Program-made: the position numbers and the translations under genes | The notes under the pieces: generated by a model | Database searches by the model: none | Seen by the model: the letters and a program-made list of their open reading frames with translations, nothing else | Told to the model about the DNA's origin: nothing | Shown here: positions 17,478-26,606 of the stretch, in pieces | Layout: every line of letters begins with the position of its first letter | Numbering within the stretch: the first letter of the stretch is position 1 | From: Hymenobacter rubidus | GTDB lineage: Bacteria > Bacteroidota > Bacteroidia > Cytophagales > Hymenobacteraceae | Assembly: GCF_016734815.1 (NCBI RefSeq) | Contig: NZ_JAERQF010000011.1 | Location: 62,001 to 126,000, forward strand | Direction: 5' to 3' | DNA: 64,000 bases

Positions 17478-18983
17478 ATGTCGCCAACTTTAATTTTGAG
17501 CCTGGTTGCGGGCTATTTTGTCGTCCTCATCATCATTGCCCTGCTCACCTCGCGCGGGGCCACCAGTGAGAGTTTTTTTGTGGCCAACCGCAATGCTCCC
17601 TGGTACATGGTGGCCTTTGCCATGATTGGCACCTCGCTCTCGGGCGTCACGTTCATCTCGGTGCCGGGCAATGTGTACGGCAAAAGCTGGAGCTATCTGG
17701 CCGTGGCCCTGGGCTTTGTGGCGGGCTACGTGGTGATTGGCACCGTGCTGATGCCGCTCTACTACCGGCTGCGGCTGGTGAGCATCTACTCGTATCTGGA
17801 GCAGCGGTTTGGCTACTGGAGCTACAAGACCGGGGCGCTGTTTTTCCTGATTTCCCGGTCGTTGGGTTCGGCGCTGCGGCTGTATCTGGTGGCGGGCGTG
17901 CTGCAGCTGGCGGTGTTCGATTCGATGGGGGTGCCGTTTGCCGTCACGGTGATGGTCAGCATCCTGTTCATATACCTCTACACCTTCAAGGGTGGCCTCA
18001 AAACCATTCTCTGGACCGACACTTTCCAAACCCTGGCCATGCTGAGCTGCGTGGGCCTGAGCATTTATTTCATGGCCGATGCGCTGAATTTCTCCTTCAA
18101 GCAGCTCATCACGTCGGTGCGCGACAGCCCCATGTCGCAGGTGTATTTCTCCGATTTTCGGGACGACAAATTCTTCTGGAAGCAGTTTGCCTCGGGCATG
18201 TTCATCACCATTGTGATGACCGGGCTCGACCAGGACTTGATGCAGAAAAACCTGAGCTGCCGCAGCCTCGGCGAAGCCCAGAAGAACTTGTTCTGGTTCA
18301 CGCCCGTCATCGTGGGCGTCAACATTCTGTTCCTCACCCTGGGCGTGCTGCTCTACAAATACGCCGCTGCCCGCGGCCTGCACCTGGAACAACTCCCCCA
18401 GCTGCTCAACCTGAAAGGCACCCTCGACACCGACAAGGTATTCCCCTTCCTGGCCACCACGCAGTTTTCCCTCACGGCGGGCATCATCTTTATTCTGGGC
18501 ATCATTGCCGTCACCTACGCCTCCGCCGATTCGGCCCTCACGGCCCTGACTACCTCGTTTTGCGTCGATTTTCTGGACATCAAGCAATACCCCGAGGCCC
18601 GGCAGGCGCGGCTGCGGCAGCTCACGCACCTGGGCTGGTCGGTGGTGCTTATTATTATAATCCTGGTTTTCCGCGTCCTCAACGAGCAAAGCCTGATTGA
18701 TGCCGTGTACAAGGCGGCGGGTTTCACCTACGGGCCGTTGCTGGGGCTTTTTGCCTTTGGCATTTTCACTGGGCGGGGGCTGCGCGACCGGCTGGTGCTG
18801 CCCACCTGCACCGCGGCTGTCCTGCTCACCCTGCTCATCGTCACGCACTCGGTGCAGTGGCTGAATGGCTATAAGTTCGGCTTCGAAATCCTGCTCCTCA
18901 ACGGCGCGCTGGTGTACCTGGGACTGCTGGCCATTTCGCGCCCCGCCCCGGCGGTGAACCCCGCCGCCGCCCCTGCGGTTTAA
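17478..18983 (+). CDS. Sodium:solute symporter (SSS family)
   Basis: A 501-residue inner-membrane transporter with about 13 hydrophobic segments, of the sodium:solute symporter family that drives solute uptake with the sodium gradient. I use ATG at 17478 rather than an upstream TTG. Family marks are the N-terminal YFVVLIIIALLTSRGATSES, AMIGTSLSGVTFISVPGNVYG, the segment LDQDLMQKNLSCRSLGEAQK and TYASADSALTALTTSF. The substrate cannot be told from the sequence; sugars, sialic acid or amino acids are all possible. The following TonB-like gene starts 6 bases after the stop. Confidence 0.9.
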   Translation: MSPTLILSLVAGYFVVLIIIALLTSRGATSESFFVANRNAPWYMVAFAMIGTSLSGVTFISVPGNVYGKSWSYLAVALGFVAGYVVIGTVLMPLYYRLRLVSIYSYLEQRFGYWSYKTGALFFLISRSLGSALRLYLVAGVLQLAVFDSMGVPFAVTVMVSILFIYLYTFKGGLKTILWTDTFQTLAMLSCVGLSIYFMADALNFSFKQLITSVRDSPMSQVYFSDFRDDKFFWKQFASGMFITIVMTGLDQDLMQKNLSCRSLGEAQKNLFWFTPVIVGVNILFLTLGVLLYKYAAARGLHLEQLPQLLNLKGTLDTDKVFPFLATTQFSLTAGIIFILGIIAVTYASADSALTALTTSFCVDFLDIKQYPEARQARLRQLTHLGWSVVLIIIILVFRVLNEQSLIDAVYKAAGFTYGPLLGLFAFGIFTGRGLRDRLVLPTCTAAVLLTLLIVTHSVQWLNGYKFGFEILLLNGALVYLGLLAISRPAPAVNPAAAPAV

Positions 18984-18989
18984 CTTTCC

Positions 18990-19463
18990 ATGAGCAAGTC
19001 CATTCTTTCGTTTCTGCTGCTGCTGGCCATTTCTCCGGCCGCATTTGCCCAGCAGCCCGGCCCTGCCGGCACTACCCTCAAAGGCCCCGTTGTGCTGAAG
19101 GCCGGCCACATGCAGGCCCAGGCCCACGGCGCCGCCAACCGGCCCGATAAGGCGCCGCAGTTTCCGGGCGGTGCCCCGGCGTTGGGCGTATTTTTTCAGC
19201 AACATGTAAAATATCCGGAGGCCGCCCGCGTCAAGAATATTACCGGCAACGTGCTGCTCACGGCCACCGTGGGCACCGATGGCATGCTGAGCGACTTCAA
19301 GGTGGCGCAGTCGCTCTCGCCCGAATGCGATGCGGAGGCGTTGCGGGCCGCCGCGCAGCTACCGGCCTGGCAGCCGGCTACGCGCAAGGGCGTGCCCGTA
19401 CCGGTCCTGATTCAGTTGCCGGTGCCCTTTGCCAACGGGGCTGTGTTGAAGGTTGAGAAATAG
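18990..19463 (+). CDS. Periplasmic TonB C-terminal domain protein
   Basis: A 157-residue exported protein with a signal peptide (cleavage near AFAQQ) and a TonB C-terminal domain: FPGGAPALGVFFQQHVKYPE, then NITGNVLLTATVGTDGMLSD and EALRAAAQLPAWQPATRKGV. It lacks the N-terminal membrane anchor and Pro-rich linker of a full TonB, so it cannot energise an outer-membrane receptor by itself in the classic way; standalone versions are frequent in Bacteroidota. It is 6 bases behind the symporter, so the two are probably co-transcribed, though no functional link is evident. Confidence 0.85.
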   Translation: MSKSILSFLLLLAISPAAFAQQPGPAGTTLKGPVVLKAGHMQAQAHGAANRPDKAPQFPGGAPALGVFFQQHVKYPEAARVKNITGNVLLTATVGTDGMLSDFKVAQSLSPECDAEALRAAAQLPAWQPATRKGVPVPVLIQLPVPFANGAVLKVEK

Positions 19464-19470
19464 AAGTTGT

Positions 19471-19572
19471 CTGTCATTCTGAGCACAGCGAAGGACCTTC
19501 GCACCGAAGAACAGTTCGCAGTAACTGAACTGATGCAGGCGTTAGCAGGTGCTTCGCCGCGCTCAGGCTGAG
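19471..19572. repeat. Family A repeat, degenerate copy
   Basis: CTGTCATTCTGAGC...GCGAAGGACCTT at the left and AGGTGCTTCG...GCTCAGGCTGAGA at the right resemble the family A arms but with several mismatches, and the centre is different. It fills most of the gap between the TonB-like and ABC exporter genes. Confidence 0.6.
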
Positions 19573-19647
19573 AGGCGGCCTTCACCCAAGCCTCACCCCT
19601 GGCCGGCCTATTTGCCGAATTATTATTAGCCGAATTATCCCCGCCCG

Positions 19648-21498
19648 ATGGCCAGAAGTGGACTAAATACCAGCGGCAGCGACGCCAGCGCCGACCTGCC
19701 CAAACCGAAAGTAAACAAGGAGTCGTTGCGGCGCGGCCTGCGGATTTTCCGCTACGTAATGCCTTACCGCACCAAGTTCATCACCGGCATGGTGCTGCTG
19801 GTGCTCAGCAGCATCAGCACCATGTCGTTCCCTTGGATTGCGGGCAAGCTCGTGAACGTGGCCACCGGCGAGGCATTGGTGCTGCCCGGCGGCCTGGTGC
19901 TCGACATCAACCGCGTGGCCATCGGGCTGTTTGTGGTCACGGTGCTGCAGGGCTTTTTCTCCTTTGGGCGCATCTGGTTTTTCACCCAGGTCAGCGAGTT
20001 CACGGTGCGCGACATTCGGCAGGCGCTCTACGCCAAGTTTGTGCAGCTGCCCATTCCGTTTTTTGAGAAAAACCGCGTGGGTGCCATCACCTCGCGCATT
20101 ACCAGCGATGTCGCCCAGATTCAGGACTCGTTTTCGCTCACGCTGGCCGAGCTGTTCCGGCAGGTATTTACGCTGCTGGGGGGCATTGCTTTCATCATGG
20201 TCGTGTCGTGGAAGCTCTCGCTGTTTATGCTGCTCACCTTCCCTCCCATCGTGCTGGCGGCCGGGCTCTTCGGGCGCAAAATCCGGACGCTCTCCAAAAC
20301 CGTGCAGCAGGAGTTGGCCCACACCAACACCATTGTGGAGGAAACCCTGCAAGCCATCAATTCGGTGAAGGCGTTCACGAACGAGAAGTTCGAAACCGGG
20401 CGCTACAACTTCTCCCTGAACAAGGTGGTGCGGGCCGCGCTGCAAAGCAATCTGTACCGCGGCGGCTTCGTGTCGTTTGTGATTATTGGCCTGTTTGGCG
20501 GCATCATTCTGGTGCTATGGCGCGGGGCCACGCTGGTGCACACCCCCGTCACCGACCCCAACCACCTGCAAATCGGTGACCTCACGGCTTTCATCATCTA
20601 CACGGCTTTCATCGGCGCTTCGGTGGCAGGCTTGGGCGAAATCTACGGCAAGGTGCAGAGCACGCTGGGCGCATCAGAGCGCATCCTCGAAATCCTGGAC
20701 GAAGCGCCGGAGCCGACGCACGTCGAGCCAGCTGTGGGGCTGGTCCCCGCCCGCATTCACGGCGACATTCGCTACGAGCACGTGGCTTTCCGCTACCCCA
20801 CGCGGCCCGACGTGCCGGTGCTTTCGGACATTGATTTCCACATTTCGGCGGGCGAAAAAATTGCCCTCGTGGGCCCCAGCGGCGCGGGCAAAAGTACCAT
20901 TGCGGGCCTGCTGATGCAGTTTTACCCACTCAGCGGCGGCCGCATTATCGTGGACGGGCACGACGTGCAGGACTATGACCTGACCGGCCTGCGCCGCCAC
21001 ATCGGCATTGTGCCGCAGGAAACGCTGCTTTTCGGCGGCACCATCCGCGAGAACATTGCCTACGGCAAGCCCGACGCCTCTGACGCCGAAATCATCGAAG
21101 CCGCCCAGCGGGCTAACGCCTGGCAGTTCATCCAGGCTTTCCCCGAGGCGCTCGATACAGTGGTGGGCGACCGGGGCATCAAGCTCTCGGGCGGGCAGCG
21201 CCAGCGCGTGGCCATTGCCCGCGCCATCCTGAAAAACCCGGCCATCCTGATTCTGGACGAAGCCACGTCCTCACTCGACAGCGAAAGCGAAAAGCTGGTG
21301 CAGGGCGCGCTGGATGAGTTGATGCAGCACCGCACCAGCCTCATCATTGCCCACCGCCTGAGCACCATCCGCAAAGTCGATAAAATTCTGGTCATCGACG
21401 GCGGCCGCATCGTGGAAGCCGGCTCACACGAGGAACTGAGTGAACGCGAAGGCGGGCTGTATGCCAACCTGTTGCGGTTGCAGTTTGAGCTGACGTAA
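19648..21498 (+). CDS. ABC exporter, fused permease and ATPase (MsbA-like)
   Basis: A 616-residue half-transporter of the type I exporter class. The N-terminal half has six membrane segments (about residues 40-340, first one TGMVLLVLSSISTMSFPWIA). The nucleotide-binding half has Walker A GPSGAGKSTI, Q-loop IVPQETLLFGGTI, signature LSGGQRQRVAIARA, Walker B LILDEATSSLD and the switch IAHRLSTI. It is expected to work as a homodimer in the inner membrane exporting lipids, peptides or drugs; the substrate is unknown. A terminator follows. Confidence 0.93.
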   Translation: MARSGLNTSGSDASADLPKPKVNKESLRRGLRIFRYVMPYRTKFITGMVLLVLSSISTMSFPWIAGKLVNVATGEALVLPGGLVLDINRVAIGLFVVTVLQGFFSFGRIWFFTQVSEFTVRDIRQALYAKFVQLPIPFFEKNRVGAITSRITSDVAQIQDSFSLTLAELFRQVFTLLGGIAFIMVVSWKLSLFMLLTFPPIVLAAGLFGRKIRTLSKTVQQELAHTNTIVEETLQAINSVKAFTNEKFETGRYNFSLNKVVRAALQSNLYRGGFVSFVIIGLFGGIILVLWRGATLVHTPVTDPNHLQIGDLTAFIIYTAFIGASVAGLGEIYGKVQSTLGASERILEILDEAPEPTHVEPAVGLVPARIHGDIRYEHVAFRYPTRPDVPVLSDIDFHISAGEKIALVGPSGAGKSTIAGLLMQFYPLSGGRIIVDGHDVQDYDLTGLRRHIGIVPQETLLFGGTIRENIAYGKPDASDAEIIEAAQRANAWQFIQAFPEALDTVVGDRGIKLSGGQRQRVAIARAILKNPAILILDEATSSLDSESEKLVQGALDELMQHRTSLIIAHRLSTIRKVDKILVIDGGRIVEAGSHEELSEREGGLYANLLRLQFELT

Positions 21499-21518
21499 GA
21501 CTCGATTTAGCACACACG

Positions 21519-21564
21519 ATTACGGCCCTTGCTTCGTTAGTCTTAGCGAAGCAAGGGCCGTAAT
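21519..21564 (+). terminator. Hairpin terminator with 18-bp stem
   Basis: Arms ATTACGGCCCTTGCTTCG (21519-21536) and its reverse complement (21547-21564) with a 10-base loop, followed by TATTTTAG. It starts about 20 bases after the ABC exporter stop and ends just before the next ATG. Confidence 0.75.
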
Positions 21565-21575
21565 TATTTTAGCAA

Positions 21576-22199
21576 ATGACAAGCACTAAAAATCGGATTC
21601 GTTCAAGCCATGTCATTTCGCTGCCGAATATGGCTCCGTTTGCGGGTGTTATTTTTCTAATTGTCTGCTTTTATGCTATTAACACACGGTTCAAATCGTC
21701 ACCAATTGGTAACGTGGCACTTGAAGAGCTACCGTACTGTAGTGGTTCCGGCTGTATGCCTGAAAATGCTGAAGCTGTAATTGGTTTGGATACTGACGGG
21801 CACTATTCCTTTTCAGTCAGCGGCCCCATATTCCAATCCATAACTATCCAAAAAGTCGCAGCGAATCAAAGCGTTATCTTCTCATCCTTACAACGCTCCA
21901 AATTGAATCACATTTACTATTTGGATGCAGATATTCGAGCATTACCGGCCATTCTAGAAGGACAATCGAGCAGCCAATCTTCACTTCTTATCAGAAAGCA
22001 GCATCCACTCGGTGAAAAACAACTATTGGAGTGCTTGTTGATTTCGAAAAAAGTAATTCAGACATTGGTCCACAAACCCAGTTATGTGGCATTGTTAATA
22101 AACGCCGAAACCAGTGCACCGAAGGTCATGCATTTGATTGACCTGCTACAAACGCAGGGAATTAACCGATTCAATTTAAAGCTTCAGGATGCTCCTTAA
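21576..22199 (+). CDS. Divergent ExbD-like protein without the membrane Asp
   Basis: A 207-residue protein with one membrane segment near the N-terminus (residues about 18-38) and a periplasmic domain ending KPSYVALLINAETSAPKVMH, then LIDLLQTQGINRF. Both the topology and that C-terminal pattern match ExbD/TolR (strand, helix, strand after a single anchor). In ExbD the segment reads N-x-x-P-x-x-D; here it is NMAPFAGV, so Gly replaces the Asp that carries protons. There is no ExbB partner next to it. The gene is markedly AT-richer than its neighbours. The ExbD relation is inferred from pattern only. Confidence 0.5.
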   Translation: MTSTKNRIRSSHVISLPNMAPFAGVIFLIVCFYAINTRFKSSPIGNVALEELPYCSGSGCMPENAEAVIGLDTDGHYSFSVSGPIFQSITIQKVAANQSVIFSSLQRSKLNHIYYLDADIRALPAILEGQSSSQSSLLIRKQHPLGEKQLLECLLISKKVIQTLVHKPSYVALLINAETSAPKVMHLIDLLQTQGINRFNLKLQDAP

Positions 22200-22240
22200 T
22201 ATGTATCCGAGTATTAATAGCTGATAATTCAATCTTCCAA

Positions 22241-22265
22241 AAACCCGCGCCCCAAGCGCGGGTTT
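22241..22265 (+). terminator. Hairpin terminator
   Basis: Perfect 10-bp stem AAACCCGCGC / GCGCGGGTTT with loop CCCAA, ending in a short T run; about 40 bases after the ExbD-like stop. Confidence 0.75.
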
Positions 22266-22310
22266 CGTATTTTTAGCCCCACACTAACACCCTCACCCTT
22301 TCTCTTACTG

Positions 22311-23204
22311 ATGAGCAAGCACTTCCTGAGTTTCTCCGTTGCTGTTGCGACGGCTGCTACCTTACTGGCCGCGCCGGCCGCGCACGCCCAAATCAAGACG
22401 CCCGCCGCCAGCCCCCAAAGCACCATCACGCAGCGCGTGGGCCTGACGGATATTACCATCGTGTACTCACGGCCCGGCGCCAAAGGCCGCAGCATTTTCG
22501 GCAGCGACAACTCGCTGGTGCCCAACGGCAAGCGCTGGCGCACGGGCGCCAATGCCACCACCAGCATCAAGTTTTCCGATGATGTGGTGATTGAAGGCAA
22601 GAAGGTGCCCGCGGGCGAGTATGGCCTCTACACCATTCCGCGCCCTACGGAGTGGACCGTGGTGCTGAACAAAAGCCTCAAACAAGGCGCCGACGTGGAT
22701 GGCTTCAAAGACGACCAGGACGTGGCCCGCTTCACCATCAAGCCCTACAAGCTGCCCACCAAAATCGAAACCTTCACCATCAGTTTCACCGACCTGACCC
22801 CAGCCACGGCCAATGTGGCGATGGAGTGGGAAATGACCGGCGCCAAGTTCAAGGTCACGGCCGATGTGGACAGCAAGGTGATGGCCCAGATTGACGAGAA
22901 AATCACCAAAGCCGCCACCCCTGCTCCCGCCGACCTGGCCTCGGCCGCCGTGTACTACTACGACAACAACAAGGACCTGAAGCAGGCCCTGGCCTGGATG
23001 GAGAAAGCCAACGCCGCCGAGCCCACCAAGTTCTGGAACCTGAACACGGAAGCCAAAATCCGCCTCAAGATGAAGGACTACGCCGGCGCAACGAAAGCAG
23101 CAGAGGCCTCGAAGAAAGCCGCCCTGGCCGCCACGCCACCCAACGGCGAGTACGTGAAGATGAACGAGGATTTGATGGCCGAAGCCAAAAAAATGGGCAA
23201 ATAA
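22311..23204 (+). CDS. DUF2911 domain exported protein
   Basis: A 297-residue periplasmic protein with signal peptide (cleavage near AHAQI). The DUF2911 core is seen in SPQSTITQRVGLTDITIVYS, RPGAKGRSIFG, PNGKRWRTGANATTSIKFSD and VPAGEYGLYTIPRPTEWTVV, ending with VAMEWEMTGAKFKV. The C-terminal 80 residues are helical with a TPR-like repeat (ALAWMEKANAAEPTKFWNLN, then YAGATKAAEASKKAALAA). The function of DUF2911 is not known; it is very common in Bacteroidota. Single-gene transcript with terminators on both sides. Confidence 0.88.
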   Translation: MSKHFLSFSVAVATAATLLAAPAAHAQIKTPAASPQSTITQRVGLTDITIVYSRPGAKGRSIFGSDNSLVPNGKRWRTGANATTSIKFSDDVVIEGKKVPAGEYGLYTIPRPTEWTVVLNKSLKQGADVDGFKDDQDVARFTIKPYKLPTKIETFTISFTDLTPATANVAMEWEMTGAKFKVTADVDSKVMAQIDEKITKAATPAPADLASAAVYYYDNNKDLKQALAWMEKANAAEPTKFWNLNTEAKIRLKMKDYAGATKAAEASKKAALAATPPNGEYVKMNEDLMAEAKKMGK

Positions 23205-23252
23205 TTCTCTGGTATTATTACCTGACACCTGCCCGGTTTGCAGAAAGAAAGC

Positions 23253-23286
23253 AAAAGCCTCGGCCCCGAAATGGGTCGAGGCTTTT
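23253..23286 (+). terminator. Intrinsic terminator
   Basis: Stem AAAAGCCTCG / CGAGGCTTTT around a 14-base centre, 48 bases after the DUF2911 stop. Confidence 0.8.
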
Positions 23287-23325
23287 CGTTTTAACTAGGC
23301 ACGAGTAAGCGCCCAATAAAAGATG

Positions 23326-23353
23326 GTCATGCTTCGACTCCGCTCAGCATGAC
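23326..23353. repeat. Family A repeat, short copy
   Basis: GTCATGC...GCATGAC enclosing TTCGACTCCGCTCA: the outer arm sequence of family A without the long centre. A further weak inverted pair (ACCATCATGC / GCATGACGGT) lies at about 23400-23429. Confidence 0.6.
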
Positions 23354-23476
23354 ATTCAGGCTTATAGGGCTACTTCTGAACGAGTAACTAAGGCATTTAA
23401 CCATCATGCGCTGCCTCTGCATGACGGTCACGCGCTACCGCAAAACGGCCGTACCTCTGCTCCGCTCCAGGCAGCG

Positions 23477-24367
23477 CTACCCCTTTCGCCGGCCCTGCAT
23501 AATCAGCAGACGTTTGGGGTTGTCGACTTCCAGCTCATCGGGCTTGGTGGCCAGCACCCGGCGGATGTCTTTGGGCGAACGGCCACCAAACACTACGACT
23601 TTCAGACCGGCGGCGTGGGCCTGGGCTGCCTGTTCGGGCGTTACCCGGTCGGCATCGAGCACCACGGTATGAACTTTCTCCGTCTGGGCTACTTTCAGAC
23701 CGAAGGCAAATTCGTCGGAGGCTATTTCGAAACCGATGCGGATGCCGGGCATGGCGCGCCGTGCCAGCGCCACCGTGCTGCTTTCCTGCGTGATGAGCAG
23801 CACCTGCCCCATGGGCACACGGTAGCGGCGCAGGCTGCGCGCAATCTGTCGGATGAGAAGCGGCACCTTTTCATGCTGGTGGCCGGCGGGCAGGCATTGG
23901 TCGTCCTCGTGCAAATCGAGGTGGATGAATGGGAACACCGGGCGGCGGCTGAGGCGGGCCAGAACGGTATCGAAGGTGACGGGCCGTTCTTTCTGAAACA
24001 GGTCATAGGGAAAACCGCCGCGGTAGCGCAGCTGGGTAAGTTCCGCGGCGGTGCGCTGGCTCACGCAGCCCGTGCCGGTGCTGCTGTTGCTAAGTTCCTG
24101 GTCGTGGTAGAGCATCACCACACTGTCGCGGCTCATTTGCAGGTCGATTTCGACGCCGTCGGTGCCCAGGCGCAGGGCGTGGCGAATGCCGCGCCAGCTG
24201 CTTGGGGGCCTGAAATTGAAGGGGCTAATGGGCGTAAAAAAGCCGGAACCGGCATGGCCCAGCACCACGAGCTTCGGATTGGCCACCGGTTTGGAAGACG
24301 AGCAGGCGGAAACAATCAGCAGCGCGCTAAGCGCCCATGTCGCGGTGAAGCAGAAGTGATTTCTCAT
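23477..24367 (-). CDS. Glycerophosphodiester phosphodiesterase family lipoprotein
   Basis: A 296-residue lipoprotein (lipobox IVSAC, Cys at about residue 22) with a GDPD TIM-barrel domain that hydrolyses glycerophosphodiesters to glycerol 3-phosphate and an alcohol. Catalytic region marks: LGHAGSGFFTP (first His, where the usual form is HRG), GVEIDLQMSRDSVVMLYHDQ (the Glu-x-Asp metal ligands and second His), and PFIHLDLHEDD further on. The first motif HAG instead of HRG is unusual and may change the phosphate contact. Periplasmic location fits phospholipid recycling. Confidence 0.82.
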   Translation of the reverse strand: MRNHFCFTATWALSALLIVSACSSSKPVANPKLVVLGHAGSGFFTPISPFNFRPPSSWRGIRHALRLGTDGVEIDLQMSRDSVVMLYHDQELSNSSTGTGCVSQRTAAELTQLRYRGGFPYDLFQKERPVTFDTVLARLSRRPVFPFIHLDLHEDDQCLPAGHQHEKVPLLIRQIARSLRRYRVPMGQVLLITQESSTVALARRAMPGIRIGFEIASDEFAFGLKVAQTEKVHTVVLDADRVTPEQAAQAHAAGLKVVVFGGRSPKDIRRVLATKPDELEVDNPKRLLIMQGRRKG

Positions 24368-24483
24368 GAAAATGCAAAACCCGGCACGCGCCGGTAGCCG
24401 GTTGAACGCAAGGCCGCAAATGAGGTTGGCAGGGCGTACAGATTTGACGCGGTAGCGCGGACTACGACGTCTGCGCTACTTGC

Positions 24484-25119
24484 TCATCCCGCCGGGGTGG
24501 GCCGTTGCAGCTGCCCGAACAGGAACGTGAGCGCCACCACCAGCCACAACGAAAACCAGACGTCGCTGAGGTAGTGCGCGCCCAGCACCAGCCGGCCCAG
24601 TGCAACGAGGCCCGGCAGCACCAGCAGCGGCACGCGCCAACGCGGAAACGCCAGCGCCAACGGCCAGAACAAGCTGAAATAAACGGCCGTGTGGTACGAC
24701 GGAAACGAGTCGTTGTGCGGCCCGGCGGCCCACAGCCCCGAGCCCACATAGCCGCCCCCGAACTGCACTTCGGGCCGCAGGCGGTGCACGGCACCCTTCA
24801 GCACATTGGCCAGCACCATGCTAAACTCGTGGGTGAGCAGCAAGATGAGGAACAATGTAGCACCGCGTTTTTTGAGGGCGTAGCGGCCGACGCCGAAGGC
24901 CAGCCCCAGTGCCAGAAAAATAACGGGCAGGCCCACCACGTGCGCCATCAGGGCATCGTGCGCGGCATCGGCGGCGGCGGTGAGGGCAGCAAACAACGGC
25001 ACCGCCCAAGTGAAATGCCCATGAATGAACCCGGCCAGCGGCTGGTCGAGCAACAGGATGAGCAGGCCGCAGGCCGGCAACGAAATGGCTGTGAAAAGCA
25101 GGAACTGGCGGAGCGTCAT
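24484..25119 (-). CDS. PAP2-type membrane phosphatase
   Basis: A 211-residue inner-membrane protein with about six segments and the three PAP2 phosphatase motifs: KGAVHRLRP, PSYHTAV (usually PSGH) and RLVLGAHYLSDV, which hold the catalytic His pair and Asp on the periplasmic face. Such enzymes act on phosphatidic acid, undecaprenyl pyrophosphate or related lipids; the substrate cannot be decided. Tyr in place of Gly in motif 2 is found in other members. A degenerate family B repeat lies between its stop and the GDPD start. Confidence 0.87.
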   Translation of the reverse strand: MTLRQFLLFTAISLPACGLLILLLDQPLAGFIHGHFTWAVPLFAALTAAADAAHDALMAHVVGLPVIFLALGLAFGVGRYALKKRGATLFLILLLTHEFSMVLANVLKGAVHRLRPEVQFGGGYVGSGLWAAGPHNDSFPSYHTAVYFSLFWPLALAFPRWRVPLLVLPGLVALGRLVLGAHYLSDVWFSLWLVVALTFLFGQLQRPTPAG

Positions 25120-25124
25120 GGATT

Positions 25125-25210
25125 GTAGCGCGAACTTTGTAGTTCGCGTCCCCGCGCCGCTGAGATTGACACCAACGGCGAGGGGACGCGAACTACAAAG
25201 TTCGCGCTAC
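25125..25210. repeat. Family B inverted repeat, 29-bp arms
   Basis: Arms 25125-25153 (GTAGCGCGAACTTTGTAGTT...) and 25182-25210 are perfect reverse complements around a 28-base centre. Each arm itself holds a shorter palindrome (GCGAACTTTGTAGTTCGC). It fills the gap between the aspartokinase stop and the PAP2 start. A degenerate relative is at 24447-24480. Confidence 0.88.
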
Positions 25211-25215
25211 TTCGC

Positions 25216-26592
25216 TTACCCCAGCGCCTGGTTGAGGGCCACGATGGCGGTGTTGTAATCCTCGCGGCCCACGATGAACTGGATGTTCACTTTGCGCAGC
25301 GCAAAGCCGGCGCTGCGGATGTTGATGCCCGAATCGGCGAGGGCGCCGGCGGCGCGGGCCAGCAGGCCGGGCTCGTCGATGTTGGAGCCGATGAGGCAGA
25401 CCAGGGCGGCGGTTTGCACGGTCACGTTTTCGTACTTGGCTTCGAGGGCGGCCACGAGCTGGGGCTTGAGGTCCTTTTCCCAGATGAGCAGCGAGATGCT
25501 GTTGGCGCTGGTAGCCTTGAAGATGTAGCTCACGCCCAGGTCGTAGAACACCTGCATCAGGTGCAGGTCGAAGCCGGCGGCGCCCACCATCAGCGGGTCG
25601 TGAATGTCGATGATGACGACTTTATCGGTGCCGGTGATGACTTCGACGTGTTTATCCTTCGACACAAAATCGCGGGTGATGAGGGTGCCGGGGTGGTCGG
25701 GCTCGAAGGTATTTTTGATGCGCAGGTCGATGGCGTTTATTTCCAGCGGCTTCGAGGCTTTGGGGTGAATGGCTTCCATGCCCACGTCGGCCAGCTGGTC
25801 GGCCACGTCGTAGTTGGTGAAGCCGATGGGATGGCACTGGTCCACGCCCACCAGGTTGGGGTCGGCGGAGCTGAGGTGGTATTCCTTGTGAATAATGGCC
25901 TCTTTGGGGTGCACGGCCACGGCAATCTTGCTAAAAGTCACTTCGGAATAGCCTCGGTCGAATTCGCGCATAATGCCCTCGGTGCCCTTGGTGTAGCCGG
26001 TGGCGATGCAGATGGTTTTGGCGAATTCAATGTCGGCAAAGGCTTGCTTGATGCGCTCATCGATGGTGAGGGCGTGTGAATCGTCAAAGCCGCTGAGGTC
26101 GACCAGCGTGGCATGCACGCCCCGGCTTTGCAGGATATTGACCGAGTTGAAAGCCGAGTGCGCCTCCCCTATCGACGCCAGAATTTCGCGGGCCGCCTGC
26201 AGAATATTGGTGCTGTTGACGTAGCCCGAGGCCAGCACGTTCACCAGGCTGTCGAGGTAGGTTTGGGCCTGGTCGATGCGCTGCTGAATGAAGGCATTGG
26301 CCACGGCCAGGTTAAGGCCCAGGGGCTCGTAGTTCTTGTTCAGTTCTTGTAGCTTCACCGCCACGGCTTGCAGCGCCGCCCGAAACTCCTGCTGCTGGCT
26401 GATGTGGTAGTAGACGCCGGGTGCCCCGGTTTTCTTATTCTCCAGCAGCCAGTTGGTGACGTTGGCATAGGCCGACACCACCAAAATGCGGTTGTACAAC
26501 TCGCGGCCCTCGCGGCCGTGGAAGATGATGTTGTCGAGAACATCGGCAAAGGCGGTCATCGAGGTGCCGCCGATTTTTTCTACTGTGAGCAT
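25216..26592 (-). CDS. Aspartate kinase
   Basis: A 458-residue aspartokinase, the first step from aspartate to lysine, threonine, methionine and diaminopimelate. The N-terminal kinase domain has VEKIGGTSM (usual form KFGGTS, here Ile for Phe) and VSAYANVTN; the middle carries VATGYTKGTEGIMREFDRGY and the conserved MEAIHPKA. The C-terminal part (from about residue 310) holds two ACT domains, the last one CLIGSNIDEPGLLARAAGAL, then ADSGINIRSAG. ACT domains usually give feedback control by amino acids. The gene stands alone, between repeats. Confidence 0.9.
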   Translation of the reverse strand: MLTVEKIGGTSMTAFADVLDNIIFHGREGRELYNRILVVSAYANVTNWLLENKKTGAPGVYYHISQQQEFRAALQAVAVKLQELNKNYEPLGLNLAVANAFIQQRIDQAQTYLDSLVNVLASGYVNSTNILQAAREILASIGEAHSAFNSVNILQSRGVHATLVDLSGFDDSHALTIDERIKQAFADIEFAKTICIATGYTKGTEGIMREFDRGYSEVTFSKIAVAVHPKEAIIHKEYHLSSADPNLVGVDQCHPIGFTNYDVADQLADVGMEAIHPKASKPLEINAIDLRIKNTFEPDHPGTLITRDFVSKDKHVEVITGTDKVVIIDIHDPLMVGAAGFDLHLMQVFYDLGVSYIFKATSANSISLLIWEKDLKPQLVAALEAKYENVTVQTAALVCLIGSNIDEPGLLARAAGALADSGINIRSAGFALRKVNIQFIVGREDYNTAIVALNQALG

Positions 26593-26606
26593 GTGCGTGT
26601 TTTCGC

